61,521 nt of DNA from an uncultured Mycoplasmatota bacterium (GCA_900549325.1 UROI01000004.1:1-61521); one strand, 5' to 3'. Counted from the stretch's first letter, positions 41,282 to 50,790 are shown. Translations and numbers: made by a program. The notes: a model not told the origin generated them from the sequence alone.

Positions 41282-42131
41282 GGGGCTTGAAGAGTTATTT
41301 TCAACAGAAGTTCTTGATTTTGATACTTTTGAAAGCAATATAATGGAAAATGCCACAACTAATGAAATTCAAGATATTCCTGTTAATGAAATTAGGCCAA
41401 ACCCTTATCAGCCTAGGAAGAGTTTTAATGAAGATGCTCTAAGAGAGTTATCTGAATCAATCAAAAATCATGGTGTATTTCAGCCTATTATTGTAAAAAA
41501 AGGTATTCGTGGTTATGATTTGATAGCAGGTGAAAGAAGACTTAGAGCTAGTAAAATGGCTGGCTTAAGTAAAATACCCGCTATTGTAAAAGATTTTTCT
41601 GACGACGATATGCGAGAAATTGCATTACTAGAAAATATTCAAAGAGAAAATCTTACTGCTATTGAACTTGCATGGGCTTACAAAGGAATTATTGATAACT
41701 TAGATATCAGACAAGAAGATCTTGCACTTAGAATAGGAAAGAGTAGAAGTCATATCACAAACACTTTAGGACTACTTAATTTACCTGAAGAAGTTCAAAA
41801 AATGATTTTAAATGGAGAACTTTCAATGGGTCATGCTAGAGTTTTATCTAAAATGGAAGACGAAAGTAAAGTTACTGATTTAGCTAAAAAGATTATTAAT
41901 GAAGGACTTAGCGTTCATGAAATTGAAGAAATTAGTAAAAATGAAGAGATTAAGAAAAGGGTTCCTATAACTAGAAGAGAAAGAAATACAGATTATACTA
42001 ACGTAGAAAATGAACTTAGGGACGTACTTGGTACTAAAGTTAAAGTGGATAATAAAAAAATTAATATTTATTTTGAAAATGTTAACGATTTAAACAGAAT
42101 ATTAGAAATTATGAATATTGAAATTAAGTAG
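41253..42131 (+). CDS. parB: Chromosome partitioning protein ParB/Spo0J
   Basis: A 292-residue ParB. The N-terminal ParA-stimulating motif is ALGRGLEELF. The CTPase domain has GERRLRAS and ENIQRENL. The HTH has GKSRSHITNTLGLL with the ParB-type Arg/Thr specificity residues. A C-terminal dimer domain follows. It binds parS and spreads as a CTP clamp. No parS palindrome was found in this window. Confidence 0.96.
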   Translation: MEQKKKALGRGLEELFSTEVLDFDTFESNIMENATTNEIQDIPVNEIRPNPYQPRKSFNEDALRELSESIKNHGVFQPIIVKKGIRGYDLIAGERRLRASKMAGLSKIPAIVKDFSDDDMREIALLENIQRENLTAIELAWAYKGIIDNLDIRQEDLALRIGKSRSHITNTLGLLNLPEEVQKMILNGELSMGHARVLSKMEDESKVTDLAKKIINEGLSVHEIEEISKNEEIKKRVPITRRERNTDYTNVENELRDVLGTKVKVDNKKINIYFENVNDLNRILEIMNIEIK

Positions 42132-42148
42132 AGAAATCTACTTTTTTA
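42126..42148 (+). terminator. Terminator of parAB
   Basis: AGTAGA (42127-42132) pairs with TCTACT (42137-42142) around a GAAA tetraloop, followed by a T-run. It includes the parB stop codon. Confidence 0.85.
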
Positions 42149-42315
42149 TTTTTATTTTAGGTATTTACTTGTAGTTAACTCGATAATATAAGGGTATTTT
42201 CTTCTGGTAAAATTCAATTTTTAGATTTTCACACTGCTTAATAATGTTATGATTGTCTTGCTTGCAGTAAGTTCTGCTTAAAAGAATTTTGTCGTTTTTT
42301 GTATTACTAATTTGT

Positions 42316-42345
42316 TTGCAAAAGCACTCGGCAGTATATTATAAT
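42316..42345 (+). promoter_or_regulatory. Promoter of the cold-shock gene
   Basis: TTGCAA (42316-42321), 18 bases, TATAAT (42340-42345). The leader is about 30 nt, much shorter than the long structured cspA leader of E. coli. The 170 bases upstream (42149-42315) show nothing I can name. Confidence 0.75.
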
Positions 42346-42383
42346 ATTCTTGTAAGAAGGAACAGAAAAGTGAGGTGGCAATG

Positions 42384-42596
42384 ATGCAAGGAAGAGTTAA
42401 GTGGTTCAATAATGATAAGGGCTACGGATTTATTGACAATCCAAATAATGAAGACATTTTCGTTCATTATTCTGCAATTAAACAAGATGGGTACAAAACA
42501 TTATCTGAAGGACAAATAGTTGAATTTGATCTTATCGAAACTGCTAAAGGATTACAAGCAATTAATGTTCTAGCAGTTACTAATGTAAAGGCTTAA
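42384..42596 (+). CDS. csp: Cold shock protein (CspA family)
   Basis: A 70-residue OB-fold protein with RNP1 KGYGFID and RNP2-like DIFVHYSAI. It is a nucleic-acid chaperone. The start MQGRVKWF at 42384 is chosen; the upstream in-frame GTG lies in the GAGGTGG ribosome binding site and ATG 42381 is too close to it. Confidence 0.97.
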   Translation: MQGRVKWFNNDKGYGFIDNPNNEDIFVHYSAIKQDGYKTLSEGQIVEFDLIETAKGLQAINVLAVTNVKA

Positions 42597-42606
42597 ATTA
42601 TTATAT

Positions 42607-42650
42607 AAGACAGCTTAGAAGTACTTAATGGCTATCTTATTTTTTTATTT
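42607..42650 (+). terminator. Terminator of csp
   Basis: AAGACAGC (42607-42614) pairs with GCTATCTT (42631-42638) with one mismatch, followed by ATTTTTTTATTTT. The T-run leads directly into the ribosome binding site of the next gene. Confidence 0.65.
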
Positions 42651-42660
42651 TGAGGTGTTT

Positions 42661-43323
42661 ATGAAATATTTAAAAAAGTTTATTCTATCTTTCAAAGAAA
42701 TTTTCTTTATGTTTATTTTGCAATATGCTGTACTCATTGCTTGTATTGTTTTTTTTGGCAAAGATAGATCTATTGTAATTGGTACTATAATTGTTTGCAT
42801 AGTTGAAATTTTGTATGTTATTTTTAGGATTAAGAATGATAAAATCGTTATAGAAAGGCATAATCTTTTTCCTTATGTATTAATGGGTATTGGTATTACC
42901 ACTAGTTATAATATGCTCTTATATGCTATGAAGCTCGGTAATAAAAATATTGTTGATATAAATATTTTTCTTAATATTGTAGCTTCTGGAATTGTAGGGC
43001 CTATATTTGAAGAGACTTTATTTAGGTATAGTTTTATTAATAGTTTAAAGAAGTTTAATAATCAAAAAATGGTAATTTTTATCTCTTCTTTGGTATTTGC
43101 TATCTGTCATACAGGGATTACCACTTGTATATATGCTTTTATTATTGGTATAGTTAATGCATATTTATATATGGAAAAGAAAGATATTTTAATACCTATT
43201 GTTATCCATATGTCTGCGAATATTTTTGTGAATATTTTGAATAGTTATAATTTATATGTCTTGATAATAGGTATTTTCCTAGTAATTCTCAGCACTATTA
43301 TTATTAGAAATTGTAAAGACTAG
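42661..43323 (+). CDS. CPBP family intramembrane glutamic endopeptidase
   Basis: A 220-residue protein with six to eight membrane segments. The Rce1/CPBP motifs are EETLFRYSF (Glu-Glu-x3-Arg), a FAICHTGI block (second His motif), and IHMSANIFVN near the C-terminus. Such proteases process lipid-modified or bacteriocin-related peptides, and some confer self-immunity. The ATG at 42661 is chosen because GAGGTG lies directly upstream; the frame continues 11 codons further without a ribosome binding site. Confidence 0.9.
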   Translation: MKYLKKFILSFKEIFFMFILQYAVLIACIVFFGKDRSIVIGTIIVCIVEILYVIFRIKNDKIVIERHNLFPYVLMGIGITTSYNMLLYAMKLGNKNIVDINIFLNIVASGIVGPIFEETLFRYSFINSLKKFNNQKMVIFISSLVFAICHTGITTCIYAFIIGIVNAYLYMEKKDILIPIVIHMSANIFVNILNSYNLYVLIIGIFLVILSTIIIRNCKD

Positions 43324-43763
43324 TTTAAAATATATTCTTTATGATAGATTCTGCTATTGCTGGAGTATTCTATGTAATAGCTATTATCTTTTTTACAGAT
43401 TATTACTCCAATGGTTTTATCTTGATTTATAGTTTTAATATTTTTATCTACATAGTTCATATAGACCTCAATTTGGCCGATATGTTCTTTTTTTAATTCT
43501 ATTACTTTTAGTTCTATTACTACAAAGCAATTATGAGTATAATTAAATAAAAGTAAATCTATATAATTATAGGTGTTACCTATTTTTATTTTATACTCAC
43601 TTTTAATAAAAGAGAATCCAGTTTCTAATTCTAATAAGAAGTTTTCTATATCTTCAAGTATTAATTTTTGTAATATTTTTTCTGTTATATGTTCTTTATC
43701 TACATTATATTTATTTCTTATGATTATAGGATTTTTTAGTAAAAAATGACCTGTAAAACATAT
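43320..43763 (-). pseudogene. C-terminal fragment of a YhcG/DUF1016-type PD-(D/E)xK nuclease
   Basis: An open frame of 147 codons without any ATG near its 5' end and with an in-frame stop at 43764-43766. The translation contains LELETGFSFI, then YIDLLLFNY and CFVVIELK (the D...ExK nuclease core), then EHIGQIEVYMNYVD and TIGVIIC. These are the conserved blocks of the DUF1016 C-terminal domain. The N-terminal winged-helix half is missing and dnaB starts 60 bp away, so this is a decayed gene. Its stop overlaps the CPBP gene stop by 3-4 bases in convergent orientation. It accounts for the only long gap in the window. Confidence 0.82.
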
Positions 43764-43825
43764 TTATTTTTCCTTTACTTTTAGTTCTTTTTATTATACA
43801 ATAATGGTGTGGAAGGATTGGTTTT

Positions 43826-45112
43826 ATGAAAAAGTATAATTTGATGCCCGCAGATACTTATGTCGTTGTAAATAAAACTATTCTTCATAATGAAGATAGG
43901 AAAATTATAACTAGTTTATATCTTCCTATTATTGGTACAGATGCAGTAATGCTATATTTTACTTTGTGGGCTGACTTAGACAATTCTGAAATTATAAGTA
44001 GTGAGATTTCACATCAAAAGTTAGTGTCTTCACTTAGGATAACTATTAATGAATTACAGACGGCTTTTGATAAGTTAGAAGCAATTGGCCTTATAAAGGC
44101 ATTTATTAAAGAGGGTAATGTTAATAACTATATATATGAAATTTTCAGCCCTGTCAGTGCTAATGAATTTTTATCTCACCCAATACTTAATATTGTTTTA
44201 TATAGTAATGTTGGAAAAAGAGAATATGATAATTTAGTTAAAGCCTTTAAAATGCCACGATTAAATACATCTAATTATACAGATATAACAAAAAGTTTTA
44301 ATGATGTCTTTGAAAGTACTAGTATGACTTCATATGATTTATCACTTGAAGATATTAGGAAATATAATAAACTTAAACTTAATATTAATAGTAACTTCGA
44401 TTTTAATTTTCTTATTAGTTCAATGCCAAAGAATCTCGATACAAATAAGATGTTTTCTAAAGATATAAAAGAACTAATTATTAATCTTTCTTTTATATAT
44501 GATATTGATGCAATTAAAATGGCTAATATTATTAAGGTTTCACTCAATGAAAATGGTACTATTAATCGTGAAAATTTAAGAAAAAATTCTAGAAACTTTT
44601 ATCAATTTAATAATGGTGGATTGCTTCCTACAATCGTTGATAATAACCAACCTGAATATTTGCGAAAACCTATTGGTGATACTTCAAAAAGAGCTAAAAT
44701 GATATATACATTTGAAACTATATCTCCGAGAGAACTTTTAATAAATAAGAATAATGGTAACGAACCTACACGAAGAGATTTAAAGTTAATTGAAGATTTA
44801 CTTGTGGATTATAAACTTAAGCCAGGTGTAGTTAATGTTTTACTGGATTATGCTATTAATGTAAACAATAAAAAGTTGACAAGAGGCTTTGTTGAAACAA
44901 TTGCAGGAGAGTGGCAAAGAAAAGGAATTGAAACAGTAGAGGATGCAATGAATAATTGTGAAAAAGTACACAAAAAGACCGCTAGAAAGAATTATAAGGA
45001 TGAAAATGCTAATATGAAAACCCCTGATTGGTTTGATAAAGAAATTAATAAATCTAATGTTTCTGACGAAGAAGAAAATCAATTAGAGGAATTATTAAAG
45101 GAGTATAAGTAA
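43826..45112 (+). CDS. dnaB: Primosome/replication initiation protein DnaB (Firmicutes type)
   Basis: A 428-residue DnaB/DnaD-family protein. The N-terminal DDBH1 winged helix includes LYLPIIGTDAVMLYF. The DnaB_2/DDBH2 region is near residues 305-390 with YxxxIAGEWQRKGI-type residues (ETIAGEWQRKGIE). It loads the DnaI-helicase complex at oriC and restart sites. This is not the replicative helicase. It overlaps dnaI by one base (TAATG). Confidence 0.92.
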   Translation: MKKYNLMPADTYVVVNKTILHNEDRKIITSLYLPIIGTDAVMLYFTLWADLDNSEIISSEISHQKLVSSLRITINELQTAFDKLEAIGLIKAFIKEGNVNNYIYEIFSPVSANEFLSHPILNIVLYSNVGKREYDNLVKAFKMPRLNTSNYTDITKSFNDVFESTSMTSYDLSLEDIRKYNKLKLNINSNFDFNFLISSMPKNLDTNKMFSKDIKELIINLSFIYDIDAIKMANIIKVSLNENGTINRENLRKNSRNFYQFNNGGLLPTIVDNNQPEYLRKPIGDTSKRAKMIYTFETISPRELLINKNNGNEPTRRDLKLIEDLLVDYKLKPGVVNVLLDYAINVNNKKLTRGFVETIAGEWQRKGIETVEDAMNNCEKVHKKTARKNYKDENANMKTPDWFDKEINKSNVSDEEENQLEELLKEYK

Positions 45113-46023
45113 TGAAAGGAATAAAAGATGTTATTCAAAATAACTATAGATTTAATAATATAGATTTAGAAAGAAATTTCGATAAAGAAATGGAAGACGA
45201 TACTTTTAAAAAGGTCGCAAGTAAAATTAAACTTCCTAAAGAAGAAATAATAAAATATACTTCTTTAATTAAAGATTCTTCTCTAGAACTTAAAAATTGT
45301 GCTAACTGTAAAAATATTATGGAATGTAAGAATTCTGTTACTGGATATGTTTATTATCCGGAGGTACAGGACAGTAATTTAGTATTCTCTTATGTACCTT
45401 GTAAATATAAGAAAAAACTTGATAAAGATACAGAATATCAAAATAATATTTGCCTATTTGATATGCCAAAAACTATTCTTGAAGCATCAATGAAAAATAT
45501 ATATACTGATGACAAAAATAGACTTGAAGCAATTAAGTGGCTTACAACATTTATAAAAAAATATGAAAATAACGAAAAATGTAAGGGTTTATATTTAGCA
45601 GGTAACTTTGGCTGTGGAAAAACTTATTTAGTTAGTGCAATGTTTAATGAGTTAGCTAAAAAAGGAATTAAATCTGTTACCGTTTACTATCCTGAGTTTT
45701 TAAGAGAATTAAAAGGAAGTTTTAATGAAGATTATAATGAAATATTCAATAAAGTTAGAAAAGCACCTTTACTTCTTTTAGACGATATTGGTGCAGAAAC
45801 AGTCACTAACTGGAATAGAGATGAAATACTTGGTAGTCTTTTGCAATATAGAATGCAAGAAGGCCTGCCAACATTCTTTACCTCAAATAATACTATAAAA
45901 GAACTCGAAGAACACTTAATTGGAAATGATAGTGAAGGTAAAGTAAAATCCAGAAGAATAATTGAAAGAATAAAATACTTAACCGACGAAATAATAATGG
46001 TTGCTGAAAATAGAAGAAAGTGA
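45112..46023 (+). CDS. dnaI: Primosomal helicase loader DnaI
   Basis: A 303-residue protein. The N-terminal helicase-binding domain has a Cys cluster (NCANCKNIMEC, then PCKYK) as in DnaI. The C-terminal AAA+ domain has Walker A AGNFGCGKTYL and Walker B LLLDDIGAE. It loads the replicative helicase together with DnaB. It ends in TGA. Confidence 0.95.
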   Translation: MKGIKDVIQNNYRFNNIDLERNFDKEMEDDTFKKVASKIKLPKEEIIKYTSLIKDSSLELKNCANCKNIMECKNSVTGYVYYPEVQDSNLVFSYVPCKYKKKLDKDTEYQNNICLFDMPKTILEASMKNIYTDDKNRLEAIKWLTTFIKKYENNEKCKGLYLAGNFGCGKTYLVSAMFNELAKKGIKSVTVYYPEFLRELKGSFNEDYNEIFNKVRKAPLLLLDDIGAETVTNWNRDEILGSLLQYRMQEGLPTFFTSNNTIKELEEHLIGNDSEGKVKSRRIIERIKYLTDEIIMVAENRRK

Positions 46024-46031
46024 GGAATAAT

Positions 46032-46355
46032 ATGGAAAACAATGACTACGGATTTAAATTTGATCCAAATAAAGTTGAAAAAAGTATTGATGATGGAAGC
46101 AGACTAACCATTGAAAATAATGGTGGAGAGTTAAATATGTCTCCGAATAAGAGATATGTTACTGCAAATAATCCAAATAAAAAGGTAAGTAATAAGAAAT
46201 TAGTCAGAGTACTAAATAAAAATATTACTACCGATGATAGACTTGGTCCTGAAGTAGTTAGTCCAGGAAATAAAGGATTTGCTAGTGTTATTGGACTTGC
46301 TGCTTTAATTGCAGTTGCTGGTGTTGTTATTGCATTTATTACACTAAGATACTAA
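46032..46355 (+). CDS. Small protein with C-terminal membrane anchor
   Basis: A 107-residue protein. A polar N-terminal 80 residues rich in Asn, Lys and Asp is followed by one hydrophobic segment at the C-terminus (IGLAALIAVAGVVIAFI). The ATG at 46032 lies seven bases after TGAGG; the in-frame GTG at 46020 overlaps the dnaI end. It sits between dnaI and dnaE and is probably co-transcribed. Unknown function; not recognised. Confidence 0.75.
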   Translation: MENNDYGFKFDPNKVEKSIDDGSRLTIENNGGELNMSPNKRYVTANNPNKKVSNKKLVRVLNKNITTDDRLGPEVVSPGNKGFASVIGLAALIAVAGVVIAFITLRY

Positions 46356-46384
46356 ATTATAAATAATCAAATGGAGGGATAGTC

Positions 46385-49300
46385 ATGTTGTATGCTTTAG
46401 ATGTTAAAACTAGTTATTCTATGCTGAGTAGTTTAATTAAAATAGAAGAACTAACAGAAAAAGCTAAAGAACTTGGCTATTTTTCTTTAGCCATAACTGA
46501 TACAAATAATATGTTTGGTGCATATGAGTTTTATTTATCTTGCAAGAAAAATGATATCAAGCCTATTATTGGTATTAAATTAGAATACAATGAAAATAAA
46601 TTTATTTTACTAGCTAAAAATAATGATGGATATAGAAATTTGATTAAACTCTCTACGCTTATTTCAGAAGGTAGTATTGATAATGAAGCTTTAATTAAGT
46701 ATGCAGATAATTTAATATTAATTATGCCTTATGATAGTTATAATAGTGAGATTATTTCTATATATAAAGAACATTTTATAGGTTATTCTAATATAGAAGA
46801 TAGAAATAATATTAAAGATAGAGCTGTATTTATTAATGATATTAGTTATCTAGAAAAAGATGGTTATAAATACTTAGACTATCTTATAATGATTAGAGAA
46901 GACAAAAAGTTAGGTGAATTTGAACTTAATACATTTAAGGATAAATATCTATTTGACAAGAATGAATTTAATCTCATTACTGATAATGAAGTCAGAGATA
47001 ATATGGAGTATATTACTGATTCTTGTAACGTTACTTTAGAATATACTCCTAATTTACTTCCTATATATGATAAAGATATAAATCCTAATGAATTTCTTAG
47101 AAATCTAGCTTACAAAGGTATTAAAAGAAGACTTAATGATAATGTTAGTGATAAATATATAGAAAGATTAGACTATGAACTATCCGTTATTGAAAAGATG
47201 GGATTTAGTGATTATTTCTTAGTTGTATGGGATTATGTTAAATATGCTAAATTTAATAATATTTTGGTGGGACCCGGAAGAGGTAGCGCTGCGGGTAGTT
47301 TAGTGTCTTATGCTATTGGTATTACTGATGTTGATCCTATTAAATATGACTTATTATTTGAAAGATTCTTAAACCCTGAAAGAGTTACTATGCCCGATAT
47401 TGATGTTGACTTTGATAGTGAAAAAAGAAATTTAGTTACTGAATATGTTACTAAAAAATATGGTGAAAAACATGCTATTGGAATTATTACTTTTAATACA
47501 TTAGGAGCAAAGCAAGTAATTAGAGATTTAGCTAGATGTATGGATATCAGTCTTCCAATCACTGACGATATTTGTAAATCTATTACTAGTAAAGATTTAG
47601 TAAGTTCTTATACCGAAGGCAGTAAATTTCATAGATTAATCAATTCAAAAAAAGAATTTAAAATGTTATATGAAATAGGTAAGCATTTAGAAGGACTACC
47701 TAGACATATATCTATTCATGCTGCAGGTATCGTAATGAGTAGAAGACCAATAGATGAAATTATTCCTTTATATAAGAATCCTGTTGGTATATATACTACT
47801 GCCTATTCTAAAGATTACTTAGAACCTTTAGGCCTCTTAAAGATGGACTTTCTTGGTATTGATAACTTGACCCTAATAAGTAATGTTATTGACGAAATAA
47901 GAGAAAAAGAAAAAATTAATATTACTTTTGAAAGAATACCTGATAATGATAAGAAGGCTCTTGATATTTTTTATAATGTTGACACTGATGGTATATTTCA
48001 GTTTGAATCTCCAGGTATGAAGAGATTCTTAGAAAAGTTAAAGATAACCTCTTTTGACGATATTGTACTAGCCCTTGCTTTGTATAGACCTGGTCCTATG
48101 GATAATATAGATACTTTTATCAGAAGAAGAAATAATGAAGAAAAGATTACTTATATTCATCCTGACTTAGAGCCTATATTAAAAGGAACTTATGGTATTA
48201 TAGTATACCAAGAACAGATAATGCAGATAGCAAGATTAATGGCAGGTTATTCTTTTGGCGAAGCCGATATTTTAAGAAGAGCCATGTCTAAAAAGAAGGA
48301 AGAAATTCTTTTAAAGGAAAAACCAAAGTTTATACAAGGATGTTTAAACAATGGATATGATGAGAATGTGGCCTCTGCGGTATACGATTTGATACTTAAG
48401 TTTGCTAATTATGGATTTAATAAATCACATTCAGTGGCATACGCTATTACGTCTTATAGAATGGCTTTTATAAAAGCATATTTTCCTAAATATTTTATAA
48501 GTGCAATATTATCTAACTCTATTGGTAATGATATTAAAACTAATATTTATATTAATAGAGCAAGAAAATCAAATATTAAAATATTACCACCAGACATTAA
48601 TTTAAGTACTAGTAAATACTATGTTGATGGTAATAATATTAGATGTCCTTTATCAATTATTAAAAGTGTTGGTACAGTAAGTAGTAATGATATAATTAAA
48701 GAAAGAGAAAAAGGACAGTTTACTGATTTTAGTGACTTTGTACTTAGAATGAGTGATACTTCAATTAATACAAGAGTTATAACTAATTTAATTAATGCTG
48801 GAGCAATTAATTTAGGATACAACAGAAGAACTTTAATAGAAAACTTGGATAATGTTTTAAATTATGCAGATATAGCAAAAGACTCTGGGATGATTGAAGT
48901 TGAAAAACCATATATTTTAGAATATGATGAATATTCTAAAAAGGACATTATGGATAGTGAATTAAAAACTATTGGATTTTATTTAACCGAACATCCAACC
49001 TCTAAATACCGTGAGGAAAGCAGTATTAGTTCTCTTAATATCAATAATTACTTTGATAAAAATATTAATATTATTGTTTTAATAAAAAAGATAAGAGAAA
49101 CTACTACAAAAAATAATGATGTTATGGCCTTTATCACAGGTGAAGATGAATTTGGTGAAATTCCTTTAACTATATTTCCTTCTACATATAAAAGATTTAA
49201 TAATATAGAAGAAGGTAATATTATTAAGGTCTTTGGTAGAGTAGAAAGAAGATTTGATAAATACCAAGTAATTGTTAATAATATACAAATACTAGAATAG
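46385..49300 (+). CDS. dnaE: DNA polymerase III subunit alpha, DnaE type
   Basis: A 971-residue C-family polymerase. The catalytic Asp motif is MPDIDVDFDS, with GPGRGSAAGSLVSYA and the YQEQIM block. The C-terminal OB fold is reduced. The N-terminal PHP domain lacks the metal-binding His pair (LDVKTSYS where active forms have HLHTEYS), so it is probably proofreading-inactive, as in other Firmicutes DnaE. It is shorter than B. subtilis DnaE (about 1115). A PolC was not seen in this window. Confidence 0.96.
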   Translation: MLYALDVKTSYSMLSSLIKIEELTEKAKELGYFSLAITDTNNMFGAYEFYLSCKKNDIKPIIGIKLEYNENKFILLAKNNDGYRNLIKLSTLISEGSIDNEALIKYADNLILIMPYDSYNSEIISIYKEHFIGYSNIEDRNNIKDRAVFINDISYLEKDGYKYLDYLIMIREDKKLGEFELNTFKDKYLFDKNEFNLITDNEVRDNMEYITDSCNVTLEYTPNLLPIYDKDINPNEFLRNLAYKGIKRRLNDNVSDKYIERLDYELSVIEKMGFSDYFLVVWDYVKYAKFNNILVGPGRGSAAGSLVSYAIGITDVDPIKYDLLFERFLNPERVTMPDIDVDFDSEKRNLVTEYVTKKYGEKHAIGIITFNTLGAKQVIRDLARCMDISLPITDDICKSITSKDLVSSYTEGSKFHRLINSKKEFKMLYEIGKHLEGLPRHISIHAAGIVMSRRPIDEIIPLYKNPVGIYTTAYSKDYLEPLGLLKMDFLGIDNLTLISNVIDEIREKEKINITFERIPDNDKKALDIFYNVDTDGIFQFESPGMKRFLEKLKITSFDDIVLALALYRPGPMDNIDTFIRRRNNEEKITYIHPDLEPILKGTYGIIVYQEQIMQIARLMAGYSFGEADILRRAMSKKKEEILLKEKPKFIQGCLNNGYDENVASAVYDLILKFANYGFNKSHSVAYAITSYRMAFIKAYFPKYFISAILSNSIGNDIKTNIYINRARKSNIKILPPDINLSTSKYYVDGNNIRCPLSIIKSVGTVSSNDIIKEREKGQFTDFSDFVLRMSDTSINTRVITNLINAGAINLGYNRRTLIENLDNVLNYADIAKDSGMIEVEKPYILEYDEYSKKDIMDSELKTIGFYLTEHPTSKYREESSISSLNINNYFDKNINIIVLIKKIRETTTKNNDVMAFITGEDEFGEIPLTIFPSTYKRFNNIEEGNIIKVFGRVERRFDKYQVIVNNIQILE

Positions 49301-49312
49301 GAGGATAATGTT

Positions 49313-49870
49313 ATGAAAGGTAAGTTTATAGTTATATCAGGTCCTGGTGGTGTTGGTAAAGATACTATTGCTAAAGAATTAGTAAATAAAGGTATTGCCA
49401 TCTATTCAGTATCTATGACTACGAGAAAGAAAAGAAGTAATGAAGTGGATGGTAAAGATTATTTCTTCGTGGATATTGATACTTTTGAAAATAATATTAA
49501 AGAAGGTAAAATACTAGAATATACTTTATTTAATGGTAATTATTATGGTACTCCTAGTGAATTTATATTTAATAATCTTGAAAATGGCGCTAATGTAATT
49601 GGCGTACTAGATATCAAAGGTGTATTAAATGTAGAAAAAATATATACTGAGGCTATTAGTATATTTATTATGCCACCATCTTTTGAAGAATTAGAAAAGA
49701 GAATTAGAAACAGAAACACTGATTCTGAAGAAGTTATTAAAGAAAGATTAGAGATAGCTAAAGATGAAATTAAATGCAAAGATAAATATGATTATGTAGT
49801 TATCAACAATACTGTGGATAAAGCAGTAGAAGAAATAATTCAAATTATTAATAAAGAAAAAAATAAATAA
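49313..49870 (+). CDS. gmk: Guanylate kinase
   Basis: A 185-residue P-loop kinase with GPGGVGKDT (canonical GPSGVGKGT is slightly altered) and the GMP-binding block TTRKKRSNEVDGKDYFF. It converts GMP and ATP to GDP and ADP. GGAGG lies upstream. It starts 12 bp after dnaE. Two AGAC...GGCT hairpins follow it. Confidence 0.92.
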   Translation: MKGKFIVISGPGGVGKDTIAKELVNKGIAIYSVSMTTRKKRSNEVDGKDYFFVDIDTFENNIKEGKILEYTLFNGNYYGTPSEFIFNNLENGANVIGVLDIKGVLNVEKIYTEAISIFIMPPSFEELEKRIRNRNTDSEEVIKERLEIAKDEIKCKDKYDYVVINNTVDKAVEEIIQIINKEKNK

Positions 49871-49875
49871 ACTTT

Positions 49876-49965
49876 ACTTTAGAGACTTAATGGCTCTAAA
49901 GTATTTTTTAGACTACAGGCTAAAAAAAACAGCGAGCAACGAAGTGTGAGATGAAATAAATATAA
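49876..49965 (+). repeat. Two AGAC...GGCT hairpins plus GAGyAACGAAGT element after gmk
   Basis: Hairpin 49876-49902 (9-bp arms) and hairpin 49904-49927 (8-bp A/T arms) share the AGAC/GGCT core. The first is followed by ATTTTTT, so it can terminate gmk. After the second comes GAGCAACGAAGTGTGAGATG (49933-49952), resembling the element at 40371-40390. Confidence 0.8.
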
Positions 49966-49971
49966 ATTTAC

Positions 49972-50000
49972 TTGAAAAATGTAGTATTTTAGTATATACT
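49972..50000 (+). promoter_or_regulatory. Promoter of the HD-like gene and valS
   Basis: TTGAAA (49972-49977), 17 bases, TATACT (49995-50000), 31 bases before the ATG at 50032 with GGGAGG as ribosome binding site. No T-box is visible ahead of valS. Confidence 0.7.
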
Positions 50001-50031
50001 TATATTAACTTTATGAAGTGGGAGGAATATT

Positions 50032-50790
50032 ATGAAAAGTAGTAGAATAATGAAAATATTTGAACAATATGTTAGAAAGTATGATATGAATAATATTAAT
50101 ATTAAAGCAAGATATTTTCACTCATTAAAAGTAATGGAAATAGTTAAAGATTTAGCTACTGAACTTGGTATATTTACTGAAGAAGAAATAGCGGTCTGTG
50201 AACTTATTGGTCTATTCCATGAAATAGGTAATTTTTCTAGTACTCCTAATTATCATATAGATGAAGACAATGAAGATTCTAGTAACAAAGCTATTGATGT
50301 ACTATTTAATAAAGGTTTAATCAGAGAAATAAGTAAAGATAAAACTTATGATAACGTCATTAAAATAGCATTATTTGCTTATGATAAAAATGGTTTTCCT
50401 GATAACATAGATGAGAAAACTAAACATGTATGCGCTATTATTAAAGATGCTCATAACTTAGATTCTTTTAGATTATTTGTTAATTATCCTTATGTTGATA
50501 CAAGAATTAGTAGTTATCCTAATAATTTGGTATATGAAGATTTTACTAAATTTAAAACTATTAGTCCTAGAGTAACTGATAATGCTTCAGATACTGTTCT
50601 TATGGTATTATCAAAAATGTATGCTTTTAATTACAAATATTCTTATTACTTATTAAAAGAAAATAATTATGTGGCTAAACTATTTGATAGTCTTACTTTT
50701 GATAATAAAGAAATTGAAGATTTTTATAAAAAAATATTTATAGTACTAAATAGTTATATAGATAAAAGGATTGGTGTTTATAATGCTTGA
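50032..50790 (+). CDS. HD-domain-like protein with altered HD dyad
   Basis: A 252-residue helical protein with the layout of an HD phosphohydrolase: YFHSLKVMEIV, then LIGLFHEIGNF. The dyad reads His-Glu where the family has His-Asp, so activity may be changed or lost. Related proteins act as nucleotide phosphohydrolases. It shares a transcript with valS, overlapping it by 8 bp. Confidence 0.75.
   Translation: MKSSRIMKIFEQYVRKYDMNNINIKARYFHSLKVMEIVKDLATELGIFTEEEIAVCELIGLFHEIGNFSSTPNYHIDEDNEDSSNKAIDVLFNKGLIREISKDKTYDNVIKIALFAYDKNGFPDNIDEKTKHVCAIIKDAHNLDSFRLFVNYPYVDTRISSYPNNLVYEDFTKFKTISPRVTDNASDTVLMVLSKMYAFNYKYSYYLLKENNYVAKLFDSLTFDNKEIEDFYKKIFIVLNSYIDKRIGVYNA

Noticed and set aside
41253..42131. 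Search for a parS site near parAB and noc
   Set aside because: No palindrome close to TGTTTCACGTGAAACA and no Noc-type TATTTCCCGGGAAATA was seen in the window.
42149..42315. Possible structured RNA or riboswitch upstream of csp
   Set aside because: The promoter at 42316-42345 lies downstream of it, so it would not be in the csp leader. I see no conserved riboswitch core.
49871..50031. T-box riboswitch ahead of the HD-valS unit
   Set aside because: There is no TGGNACC-type T-box sequence. The region holds two hairpins of the repeated family and a normal promoter.
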